Of a stretch of DNA of 15,114 bases, positions 1 through 6,941 are shown one piece after another; position 1 is the stretch's first letter; every line of letters starts with the position of its first letter. The notes beneath the pieces were generated by a model that was not told the DNA's origin, did no database searches, and saw nothing but the letters and a program-made list of their open reading frames with translations. The position numbers and the translations under genes were made by a program. The stretch comes from Chloroflexota bacterium. GTDB taxonomy: Bacteria; Chloroflexota; UBA11872. The DNA is taken from NCBI GenBank assembly GCA_028875175.1, contig JAPPFO010000134.1, positions 1 to 15,114 of the forward strand, in the 5' to 3' direction.

Positions 1-1836
1 TTGATAGCCGAACATCGAGTAGTAGATGTAAAAGGGAATCATTGGCAGGCCGTGGGTGGCATACGCCGTTCCCGCCGCGATAAAGGACGAGAGAGAGCCC
101 GCTTCGGTGATCCCTTCTTCAAGAATCTGTCCGTCCGTAGACTCCTTGTAGAAGAGCAAGGTGTCGGAGTCGACGGGCTCGTAGAGTTGGCCCACGTGCG
201 AGTAAATGCCGACCTGCCGAAATAGCGCCTCCATCCCGAAGGTCCGCGCCTCGTCCGGGACGATCGGCACGATCAGGCGTCCGATTTCGGGGTCCCGCAG
301 CAGCTTGGCCAGCAACCGCACGAACACCATGGTCGTTGAGGCCTGCCGCTGTGCCGTACCGGTCGAAAACTCGGCGTACGCGTCGTTGCTCGGGGGTGAA
401 ATCGGGTTGTAGGACGGGGCTCGAGTGGGCAGGTGCCCACCCATCGCCCGCACCCGCTCGGCGACGTAGCGACCCTCCACGCTGTCGCGGGGCGGCCGGT
501 ACAACGGCGCATTGATGACCTCGTCGTCCGAGAGCGGAATGCGAAAGCGATCGCGGAAGGAGAGAAGCTCGTCCAGGTTGAGTTTCTTCTGCTGGTGCGT
601 AATGTTCCGGCCTTCGCCGGCCTCGCCCAGCCCGTACCCCTTAATGGTGCGGGCGAGGACGATGGTCGGCGCGCCCTTGTGTCGAACGGCGGCGTGATAG
701 GCCGCATAAACCTTGATCGGATCGTGGCCACCCAGCCGCATGCGCCAGAGTTCGTCGTCGCTGCGGTCGGCCACCATGGCCAGCAGGCGCGGATCCACGC
801 CGTAAAAGTTCTCTCGGATATAGGCGCCGCCGGCAACTGAGTACTTCTGGTACTCGCCGTCTACGACCTCAGTCGCTCGCTTGGCCAGGATCCCGTCGGT
901 GTCGTTGACGAACAGTTCGTCGTAGTCACTGCCCCACAGCACCTTGATGACGTTCCAACCGGCTCCGCGGAATAGGCCCTCGAGTTCCTGCACCACGCTG
1001 CCGTTTCCACGCACTGGCCCGTCCAGGCGCTGCAGGTTGCAGTTCAGGACCCAGGTCAGATTGTCCAGATTCTCGCGAGCCGCCAGCGAGATCGCCCCGC
1101 TGGCCTCCGGTGAGTCAAACTCTCCGTCGCCCAGGAAGGCCCACACGCGGCGACCGGTATCCGGGCGCAGGCCGCGGTCGGCCAGGTATTGCATGAATCG
1201 GGCCTGGTAAATGGACATAAGCGGCCCAAGGCCCATTGAAACGGTTGGGTACTGCCAGAAGTCGGGCATGAGCCACGGATGGGGATACGACGACAGGCCG
1301 CCGCCTTCCGCCATTTCCCGCCGGAAGTTATGAAGCTGCGCGGGAGGCAGCCGCCACTCCACGTAGGCGCGCGAGTACATTCCCGGCGAGGCGTGCCCCT
1401 GGAAGTAGACGATGTCGGCGCCGTCCGGGTGATTGGGCCCCCGGAAGAAGTGGTTGAAGCCGACCTCATACAACGTGGCCGCCGACGCGTACGTGGAAAT
1501 GTGGCCGCCGATGCCGTCCGACTTGCCGTTGGCCTCCACCACCATCGCCATCGCATTCCAGCGAATGACGCTCTTGATGGTTCGCTCGATGTCCCGATCG
1601 CCCGGATAGTCGGGCTGCCGCTCAGGCGGAATGGTGTTGACGTACGGCGTTCGCGACGTGACCGGGAGCGAAACGCCGTCCCGCTGCGCATGGATCTGAA
1701 GCTCGCGCAGTAGACCGGTAACCCGTTCCGGTCCGCGCAGGACGTAGACGTCGTCGAGCGAATCCAGCCAGTCCTGGGTTTCCAGGGACTCGATCGCGGA
1801 GTCGTCAGCCTGTCCGTTGACGTCAATGGTTGCGAT
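1..1836 (-). CDS. aceE: Pyruvate dehydrogenase E1 component, homodimeric type (3' end cut by window edge)
   Basis: This is the thiamine-diphosphate E1 that decarboxylates pyruvate and acetylates the lipoyl group of E2. The 612 residues seen match E. coli AceE from near its N-terminus to the stretch MIPFYIYYSMFGYQ; about 340 C-terminal residues lie off the left edge. Visible family motifs are ETQDWLDSLDD (about residue 20), GGH (His112), FQGHASPG (His148), the ThDP/Mg motif GDGEF at 236-240 with NCNLQRLDG about 30 residues on, and the mobile-loop segment IKGYGLGEAGEGRNITHQ (His414). The frame is open without a stop throughout. There is no ATG, GTG or TTG between the in-frame stop at 1879-1881 and the ATG at 1551, which lies well inside the conserved domain. 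I place the start at ATC 1836-1834, 7 nt after GAGGTG; ATT at 1827 is the alternative. It lies 77 nt downstream of lipA on the same strand, consistent with one unit making and using lipoyl groups. Family identity is certain; the start is not. Confidence 0.95.
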   Translation of the reverse strand, partial: MATIDVNGQADDSAIESLETQDWLDSLDDVYVLRGPERVTGLLRELQIHAQRDGVSLPVTSRTPYVNTIPPERQPDYPGDRDIERTIKSVIRWNAMAMVVEANGKSDGIGGHISTYASAATLYEVGFNHFFRGPNHPDGADIVYFQGHASPGMYSRAYVEWRLPPAQLHNFRREMAEGGGLSSYPHPWLMPDFWQYPTVSMGLGPLMSIYQARFMQYLADRGLRPDTGRRVWAFLGDGEFDSPEASGAISLAARENLDNLTWVLNCNLQRLDGPVRGNGSVVQELEGLFRGAGWNVIKVLWGSDYDELFVNDTDGILAKRATEVVDGEYQKYSVAGGAYIRENFYGVDPRLLAMVADRSDDELWRMRLGGHDPIKVYAAYHAAVRHKGAPTIVLARTIKGYGLGEAGEGRNITHQQKKLNLDELLSFRDRFRIPLSDDEVINAPLYRPPRDSVEGRYVAERVRAMGGHLPTRAPSYNPISPPSNDAYAEFSTGTAQRQASTTMVFVRLLAKLLRDPEIGRLIVPIVPDEARTFGMEALFRQVGIYSHVGQLYEPVDSDTLLFYKESTDGQILEEGITEAGSLSSFIAAGTAYATHGLPMIPFYIYYSMFGYQ

Positions 1837-1843
1837 GTCGCCG

Positions 1844-1849
1844 CACCTC
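1844..1849 (-). promoter_or_regulatory. Ribosome binding site proposed to set the aceE start
   Basis: GAGGTG on the minus strand sits 7 nt before the ATC codon at 1836-1834. Five other genes in this window have their Shine-Dalgarno core at the same 7-nt distance, which supports ATC rather than the ATT at 1827 (16 nt away). This is inference from spacing alone. Confidence 0.45.
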
Positions 1850-1913
1850 GCGCAGTCGATAGCCCGACCGATCCGAGCCTAGCGCCCCTGGCAGGAACTA
1901 CGCACCGGTTTTC

Positions 1914-2813
1914 TTACCGTTCGCGCGTCAGCCTGGCTGCTTTGTCTCGGGCCGCGCGGGCCTGTTCTCCCGCATGGTACGAACTTCGCACCAGCGGTCC
2001 GGCTTCCACGTGGGCGAATCCGAGGCCACGCGCTTCGTCTGCCAGCTCATCGAACTCGTCGGGACTGTAGTAGCGGACGATCGGCAGGTGCTTGCGCGAC
2101 GGTCGCAGGTATTGCCCGATGGTTAGCAGGTCGCAGTCATGGTCGCGCAGATCGGCCAGCGTCTTGGACAATTCGTCCCGCGACTCCCCGAGACCGACCA
2201 TGATCCCGGACTTCGTAATCATGGTTGGGTCGAGCCCCTTCACCCGTTGCAGCAATTCCAGGGACTGGGTGTAGATCGCCTTGGGCCGCGCGCGCGGATA
2301 GAGCCGCGGCACCGTCTCAATGTTGTGATTCAGGACGACCGGCCTGGCCCGCACAACCGTCGCCAACGCGTCCCAGTTGCCCATGAAGTCGGGGATCAGA
2401 ACTTCGACCTCCACGTTCGGCGTGCGATGTCGGATGGCCCGAATGCATCCGGCGAATATCGCCGCGCCGCCGTCCGCCTCGTCGTCCCGGTTAACGGAAG
2501 TAATCACGCAGTAATCCAGATCCATCTGCGCAACCGCCTGGGCCACACGGAAGGGCTCAAGCGGGTCTAGCGCACCGGGACGTCCCGACGTAACGGCGCA
2601 AAAGCCGCAAGCGCGTGTGCAGGTGTCGCCCAGGATCATGAACGTGGCCTCGCCGGCGTTCCAGCATTCGCCGATGTTCGGGCACCGGGCCTCTTCGCAG
2701 ACGGTATGCAGGCGCTCGGACCGGACCAGGTCTCGCAAGCCTTCGAAGCGCTCGCCCCCGGGCACGCGCGCTCGTAGCCAGGACGGTCGGGCTACCCGAA
2801 CCTCAGAGGCCAC
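1914..2813 (-). CDS. lipA: Lipoyl synthase (radical SAM, two 4Fe-4S clusters)
   Basis: LipA inserts sulfur at C6 and C8 of a protein-bound octanoyl chain, finishing the lipoyl cofactor. The product is 299 residues, a normal family length. The auxiliary-cluster cysteines form C-x4-C-x5-C (C39, C44, C50, in HTVCEEARCPNIGECW). The radical SAM motif is C-x3-C-x2-C (C65, C69, C72, in CTRACGFC). The C-terminal RSSY (276-279) supplies the conserved serine ligand of the auxiliary cluster. The frame is open further upstream, but that part overlaps lipB and is not LipA-like. The GTG at 2813-2811 is preceded by GGTGGAG at 7 nt and starts just before the conserved RPSWLR segment. The start overlaps the lipB stop by 11 nt (GTGGCCTCTGA), indicating translational coupling. 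The next gene downstream is aceE, whose E2 partner is a lipoylated protein. Confidence 0.97.
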   Translation of the reverse strand: MASEVRVARPSWLRARVPGGERFEGLRDLVRSERLHTVCEEARCPNIGECWNAGEATFMILGDTCTRACGFCAVTSGRPGALDPLEPFRVAQAVAQMDLDYCVITSVNRDDEADGGAAIFAGCIRAIRHRTPNVEVEVLIPDFMGNWDALATVVRARPVVLNHNIETVPRLYPRARPKAIYTQSLELLQRVKGLDPTMITKSGIMVGLGESRDELSKTLADLRDHDCDLLTIGQYLRPSRKHLPIVRYYSPDEFDELADEARGLGFAHVEAGPLVRSSYHAGEQARAARDKAARLTRER

Positions 2814-3492
2814 AAACGGGCTCCACCAATGGTGCCGCTGGCCGAACGTTGGCTTCGTAGGCTTCGCTAAAGGCGGCCACAGCCGCATCCAATACGCAGT
2901 CCATCGGCGGCGCATTCTCCAGCTCGCGAGCCATTGAGGTGACGCCCAACCCGTGAAGCCCGCAAGGCACGATGGCATTGAACCACGTCAGATCGTTCGT
3001 GACATTCAGGGCGGCGCCGTGCATCGTCGCGCCCCCGCGTATTGAGACGCCGATGGCCGCAATCTTTCGCGAACCAATCCAGACCCCCGGTCGTCCCTTG
3101 ACTGCCCGCCCACGCAGACCGAAGGCCGTCAGCGTGTCGAGGACCGTGCGTTCGAGGCAACGGACGTGGTCGACGGGACGCAAACATCGACGCCGCAGAT
3201 TCAGGACGGCATAGATCACCAACTGGCCCGGGCCATGAAAGGTTATGTCGCCGCCCCGGTCCGTCATGATCAGGTCGGCGCCCCTGGCATTGAGGGCGTC
3301 GCCGCTCAACAGCATGTGGTCATCCCCGCCGCGGGCGCCCATGGTGTACACCGGCGGGTGCTCCAGCAACGCCAGCGCGTCGGCTGAGATCTCCGCCCGA
3401 ACCTCAGTGGCCTTCGTCCGCTGCCAATCCAGCGCGTCGCGGTAGGCCATACTTCCCAGGTCATACAGGTCAACCGGCAGGTTGGTCGTCAT
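2803..3492 (-). CDS. lipB: Lipoyl(octanoyl) transferase
   Basis: LipB transfers octanoate from octanoyl-acyl carrier protein to the lysine of lipoyl domains, the step before LipA. The protein has 229 residues. It carries EHPPVYTMG (44-52), RGGDITFHGPGQL (79-91), the catalytic lysine in SRKIAAIG (K143) and the acyl-accepting cysteine in VPCG (C177). These correspond to the Lys/Cys dyad known for the family. The ATG at 3492 lies 7 nt after the stop of the upstream radical SAM gene, with no clear Shine-Dalgarno, so translation probably depends on coupling. An in-frame extension to 3684 runs inside that upstream gene and is arginine-rich without LipB similarity, so I excluded it. The TGA lies inside the lipA start region. 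Confidence 0.96.
   Translation of the reverse strand: MTTNLPVDLYDLGSMAYRDALDWQRTKATEVRAEISADALALLEHPPVYTMGARGGDDHMLLSGDALNARGADLIMTDRGGDITFHGPGQLVIYAVLNLRRRCLRPVDHVRCLERTVLDTLTAFGLRGRAVKGRPGVWIGSRKIAAIGVSIRGGATMHGAALNVTNDLTWFNAIVPCGLHGLGVTSMARELENAPPMDCVLDAAVAAFSEAYEANVRPAAPLVEPVCGL
2821..2827 (-). promoter_or_regulatory. Ribosome binding site of lipA within lipB
   Basis: GGTGGAG on the minus strand lies in the last codons of lipB, 7 nt before the lipA GTG. It decides the lipA start among several upstream in-frame possibilities and implies coupled translation. Confidence 0.7.
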
Positions 3493-3499
3493 AGGCGGG

Positions 3500-4903
3500 T
3501 TACGCCGGTATCTCTTCCAGCGGGCTGAACTGCATGTCCGTCGGCTCCGCGCAGCAGAACCAGGGCTCGGTGAGCCGCGGACGGACCGGAAGTGGACGGC
3601 CGGCGAGCCTGGGCGGAGATCCCGCTGGCACATCCGGCGCTGCGGCGCGGACGGCCAGCCAGAGCCGTTCGAACAAGACCGCATCGGAGGACTCCTCGGC
3701 GATCCCGCGCTCCACGATTCCGGCCAACTCTTCCTGCAGGTCGTCGGAGCGCGGATCGCCGGCGCGCCACAGATAGGTCAACCGCTCCTCGTCGTAACCC
3801 CCGAGTTGGGGAGTCATCTCAGGCAGGTCCAACAGCAGCGATCCCTGGGGCACCAGTAGCCGGATCGTGAACTGAACGGGATCCACGTTGGCAATGAGGT
3901 CGTGATCTCGCACGAACTCCAAGATCGCCAGCACGTCTGCCGGAGTCGTCCATGGGGTAAACGGCATCCAGGACGGGCGGATCTCGATGCCATGCCGACG
4001 AAGCTGCCAAATGGCCTGTGCCGACTCGGCCGCCGTGTGACCCTTGTCCAGCCGGCGCAAGATCTCGTCGTTCACGGACTCGAACGCCGAGACTACGAAC
4101 AGGCAGCCGGCGGTTCCGAACTCCTCCCAGACGTCCGCGTGTTCCAGGATGTGCTCCACCTTGGTCGTCACGTCGAACGTCAGGTGTGGATGCCGGGCGT
4201 GCATGGCCCGAACTACCCGCTGCGAATGCCGAACCCCGTTCAGAAAATCGGGATCGGCAAAGGTGATGTGGCGCGCACCGGCCTCGACCAGTTGGGCAAT
4301 GTCGGCCAGCACCACGTCCGGCTCAATGATCCGAATCCGTCCGTCGTAGACGATAGGGACGGGGCAGTGCCGGCACGTATGCACACACCCGCGGCTGGCC
4401 TCTGTATAGCCCACGGGCGACTCGTCATCTCCCAGCGCCATGTGCGCGTAGCGCGAGATTTCGGGCAGCAGGTGTCTGGCAGGGAGCACGCTGGCACGAC
4501 GCTCAAGATCTACCTGGGGCTCGACCGTGCCTTCGCGAAAGGCCACACGATCCAGCCATCCGACCAGTCCGTGCTCATATACCCCGGCGAATTGGGCGTC
4601 TGCAAATTCTGAACCGCCAGGGTGATGGTCCATTCCCGCGTACAGTCCGTAGAAGGCGACTGGAACACTCGGATGCACTTCTCGAATCCGCTGCGCGGCT
4701 CGCTCGGCCAGCCTCGTTGCCGTGTGCATGGGAACCGAAATGGCGACGGCGTCCGCCCAGGTCACCGTGGCGTCGTCCCACACTTCGACCGACAGGTCCA
4801 GGCAGCGCACCTCGTGACCGGCCTGCAACAACGCGCCGGACGCCGATGCCGCATGCAGCGGCTGGTGCCCAAGTTCGTAGGTGGAGATCAGGAGCGTTCG
4901 CAT
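3500..4903 (-). CDS. CCAEP-tail B12-binding-type radical SAM protein
   Basis: This 467-residue protein has an N-terminal Rossmann-like region (1-120, starting MRTLLISTYELGHQPLHAAS) resembling the cobalamin-binding domain of B12 radical SAM enzymes. No DxHxxG motif is visible, which is common in that group. The radical SAM cluster motif is C-x3-C-x2-C (C173, C177, C180, in SRGCVHTCRHCP). The TIM-barrel part runs to about 350, with TFADPDFLNG after the first strands. The C-terminus ends PWFCCAEPTDMQFSPLEE, so C450-C451 form the tail of the NCBI family I recall as 'CUAEP/CCAEP-tail radical SAM (seleno)protein', here in the all-cysteine form (codons TGC TGC at 3556-3551). The reaction and substrate are unknown to me. 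It lies 34 nt after the ATP-grasp gene and 7 nt before lipB, so the three are probably co-transcribed. No good Shine-Dalgarno is seen; the ATG at 4903 starts directly at the conserved first strand. Confidence 0.9.
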   Translation of the reverse strand: MRTLLISTYELGHQPLHAASASGALLQAGHEVRCLDLSVEVWDDATVTWADAVAISVPMHTATRLAERAAQRIREVHPSVPVAFYGLYAGMDHHPGGSEFADAQFAGVYEHGLVGWLDRVAFREGTVEPQVDLERRASVLPARHLLPEISRYAHMALGDDESPVGYTEASRGCVHTCRHCPVPIVYDGRIRIIEPDVVLADIAQLVEAGARHITFADPDFLNGVRHSQRVVRAMHARHPHLTFDVTTKVEHILEHADVWEEFGTAGCLFVVSAFESVNDEILRRLDKGHTAAESAQAIWQLRRHGIEIRPSWMPFTPWTTPADVLAILEFVRDHDLIANVDPVQFTIRLLVPQGSLLLDLPEMTPQLGGYDEERLTYLWRAGDPRSDDLQEELAGIVERGIAEESSDAVLFERLWLAVRAAAPDVPAGSPPRLAGRPLPVRPRLTEPWFCCAEPTDMQFSPLEEIPA

Positions 4904-4937
4904 CGGACAATGCTAGGGGTTTTTCGGCACCTTCGCC

Positions 4938-6158
4938 CTAGAGTGGCGTGATCTCGAAAGTCAATTCGGCGTGGGCCGCGCGCAGCGTGGCTTCGACGTC
5001 GTCAGGATCCTGTCCCCGCGCGAAGATGAAACCGAGGTAGCGGCTGCCCTCGGGCAGAGGCACAAGCTCTTGTCCCGGCGAGATGGTGATCTCCACGCCC
5101 GCCACGCCGTCGACCGCACGGGCACGGCCGACGCCACGAACCGCGCGCAGACGGCCGGCCTGGGGGATCGGCAGCATCATCACGCCCGCGGCCGCGTCGG
5201 TCAGTCCCAGGTCGCGAATCGGCAGCTCAAGCGCGTGCCGCAGGATGAGCTGCTCCAGGCTTAGGCCCAGGCCAAACCTGAGCGACCGCGCACAGAGTCC
5301 GCCGATCGATCTCGCGGCGATTTCGAGCAGCCAGGCGTTCCCGTCTCCTGTTCGCAGTTCGGCGTGGATCGGACCTTCGGACAGCCCGAGTGCCTTCGCC
5401 CCGGAGGCCGTGACCGCGCGAATGGACTTCTGCGTGGCTGGCGTCAACCGCGACGGTGTGACGTAGATCGTCTCCTCAAAAAACGGACCGTCAAGTGGGT
5501 CGGGTTTGTCAAAGATCGCCAGGACTTCGAGCGAGCCACAACGCATCAGTCCTTCAACGGCAACTTCGGCGCCGGGGATAAAGCGCTCGACAAGGATCGG
5601 CTCACGCTGATCCCGTCCTTGGGCCTGCGCGATTGAGCGCGTTCGCTCGATCGTTGCCGGCAAGTCGCCGGCTCGATCAACGCGAATCACGCCCTGGCTG
5701 GCGGACAGCGACACCGGCTTCACGACCAGCGGGAAGCCCACGCGTTCGGCGGCGATTCGCGAATCGCTGTCGGCTGTAACGACTTCGAAGGCGGGCTGCC
5801 GAACGCCGGCCGACTTAAGGCGCTGCCGCATGTCCGCCTTGTTCCGGGTCGCGCTAATCGCTGACGGCGGGTTGTGCGTCAGGCCAAGCTGCTCACTGGC
5901 CAGCGCGGCCGTGGCCACTCCTTGATCGTCAACGGCCACCACCGCGTCGACCGCAGTCTCACCCGCGTACTCGATGATCGCCGATGCCGCGACCTGCGGG
6001 TTGGCGAGATGGACTTCCAGCACCCGGTCGTCGTCCGACGCGGCTGGATTGCGCCGGTCCGAGGCCACGGTAATGTCGACGCCAAGCTGTCGCGCGGCTT
6101 GGAGGAAGTCGGCCGCTCGGTAGCTTTCGCTGTGCAGCAATAGGACAACGTGCGCCAC
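4938..6158 (-). CDS. ATP-grasp domain carboxylate-amine/thiol ligase, substrate unknown
   Basis: The 406-residue protein has the three-part ATP-grasp layout. An N-terminal pre-ATP Rossmann domain (1-100) begins AHVVLLLHSESYRAADF. The ATP-binding domain has NKADMR (K107), FPLVVKPVSLSASQGV (K147), ILVERF (E191), and the metal ligands in HAELR (E267) and LLEIAARSIGGLC (E279). A C-terminal region of about 110 residues follows. In this superfamily a carboxylate is activated as an acyl-phosphate and joined to an amine or thiol. The LEIAAR form resembles amino-acid or peptide ligases rather than purine or biotin enzymes, but I cannot name the substrate. The start is GTG at 6158: a later in-frame TTG would remove the first beta strand. 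The gene heads the minus-strand unit leading to the CCAEP radical SAM protein, lipB, lipA and probably aceE. Alternative reading: a generic cytosolic dipeptide ligase unrelated to lipoate. Confidence 0.85.
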   Translation of the reverse strand: MAHVVLLLHSESYRAADFLQAARQLGVDITVASDRRNPAASDDDRVLEVHLANPQVAASAIIEYAGETAVDAVVAVDDQGVATAALASEQLGLTHNPPSAISATRNKADMRQRLKSAGVRQPAFEVVTADSDSRIAAERVGFPLVVKPVSLSASQGVIRVDRAGDLPATIERTRSIAQAQGRDQREPILVERFIPGAEVAVEGLMRCGSLEVLAIFDKPDPLDGPFFEETIYVTPSRLTPATQKSIRAVTASGAKALGLSEGPIHAELRTGDGNAWLLEIAARSIGGLCARSLRFGLGLSLEQLILRHALELPIRDLGLTDAAAGVMMLPIPQAGRLRAVRGVGRARAVDGVAGVEITISPGQELVPLPEGSRYLGFIFARGQDPDDVEATLRAAHAELTFEITPL

Positions 6159-6169
6159 ACCTTTATCAT
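6142..6169 (+). promoter_or_regulatory. Candidate promoter for nfuA
   Basis: AGGACA (6142-6147) and TATCAT (6164-6169) are separated by 16 nt and match sigma70-type consensus at four and five of six positions. Transcription would start near 6176, leaving a leader of about 33 nt before nfuA. The -10 lies on the same bases as the minus-strand TATGAT. The -35 lies inside the ATP-grasp coding start. Confidence 0.35.
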
Positions 6170-6170
6170 A
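6165..6170 (-). promoter_or_regulatory. Candidate -10 box for the ATP-grasp/lipoate unit (leaderless)
   Basis: TATGAT on the minus strand is followed by six bases and then the GTG start at 6158. Transcription would begin at or next to the start codon, giving a leaderless or nearly leaderless mRNA. No Shine-Dalgarno fits this GTG. The best -35 is a weak TTGGCG at 6191-6196 with a long 20-nt spacer, so the promoter is tentative. Confidence 0.4.
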
Positions 6171-6208
6171 GGGGTAAGGCTACGGAGCGCCGCCAACAGG
6201 AAACCTCG

Positions 6209-6874
6209 ATGACGTTTGACAGCGCCGCAACAGACCAGCCGCTGGTCGAGATTTCGGATGCCGCAAGGGATCTCGTGCTCGCCTATCGCGGCCACTCCGA
6301 CAAACCCAACCCAGAGCGGCTCGCCATGTGGGTCGAGGTGACAGGTGTCTCTGGATCCGGGTTTAGCTACGACATGTATCTGAAGACTGTTGATGACGCT
6401 GCACCCGGGGATGCCGTCGTGTCGGTGGCTGAGGGCCTGCAGGTCGTGATTCCCTCTGGCAGCGTGGACCAGATGCAAGGCTCAACCATCGACTTGTCCG
6501 ACTCGCCGGGCGGCGGCGGCCTGTTCGTGCGTAATCCGCAGAGTCCCAGCCCGGCCGTCGGCGGCGCCACTGCCGGCCAGGCAACGGCTGCGCCCACTGG
6601 GCCGGTGGCCGAGCGCGTGATTCAGGTTCTTGACCACCAGATCAACCCGGCCATTGCCGCTCACGGTGGCCATGCGGAGTTGGTCGCGGTTGAGGACGAT
6701 GTGGCCTACTTGCGACTCTCCGGCGGATGCCAGGGCTGCGGAATGGCCAGCGTCACGCTGTCGCAGGGTATTGAAGTCGCGCTCCGCGACAGCGTGCCGG
6801 AAATCTCTCGCGTGGTCGACGTCACAGATCATGCTGCGGGCGCCAACCCCTACTACGAAGCCGCCAAGAAGTAA
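6209..6874 (+). CDS. nfuA: NfuA-type Fe-S cluster carrier (degenerate A-type domain plus NifU C-terminal domain)
   Basis: The 221-residue protein has two domains. Residues about 12-110 resemble A-type (IscA/HesB) carriers but contain no cysteine: GVSGSGFSYDM and GGGGLFV stand where A-type proteins place their ligands. A low-complexity Ala/Gly/Pro linker (111-132) leads to the NifU-like domain, with GGHAELVAVEDDVAYLRLSG and the cluster-binding CxxC (C174, C177, in GGCQGCGMASVTL). This is the architecture of E. coli NfuA (191 residues), with a longer linker and tail. AGGA at 6198-6201 lies 7 nt before the ATG. E. coli NfuA is reported to restore the auxiliary cluster that LipA consumes, and lipA lies in the divergent unit. 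A general role in Fe-S delivery, for example to MoaA or the other radical SAM protein, is equally possible. Confidence 0.88.
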   Translation: MTFDSAATDQPLVEISDAARDLVLAYRGHSDKPNPERLAMWVEVTGVSGSGFSYDMYLKTVDDAAPGDAVVSVAEGLQVVIPSGSVDQMQGSTIDLSDSPGGGGLFVRNPQSPSPAVGGATAGQATAAPTGPVAERVIQVLDHQINPAIAAHGGHAELVAVEDDVAYLRLSGGCQGCGMASVTLSQGIEVALRDSVPEISRVVDVTDHAAGANPYYEAAKK

Positions 6875-6941
6875 GCTGATCGTCAGCAATTCAGCCGCAG
6901 CATCTGGCCAGGAACTGTGCGCCTGACGGGGGACCCGTGCC

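Noticed and set aside
1056..1826. Long minus-strand frame inside aceE that starts TTG
   Set aside because: Its product is rich in Arg, Ser and Thr without family motifs. The overlapping frame encodes AceE without a break, so this is a shadow frame.
3493..3684. Upstream in-frame extension of lipB
   Set aside because: It lies inside the radical SAM gene, is arginine/serine-rich and has no LipB similarity.
6875..6887. Small hairpin GCTGA-TCG-TCAGC right after nfuA as a terminator
   Set aside because: The stem is only 5 bp, there is no T tract, and the next gene follows on the same strand within 67 nt.
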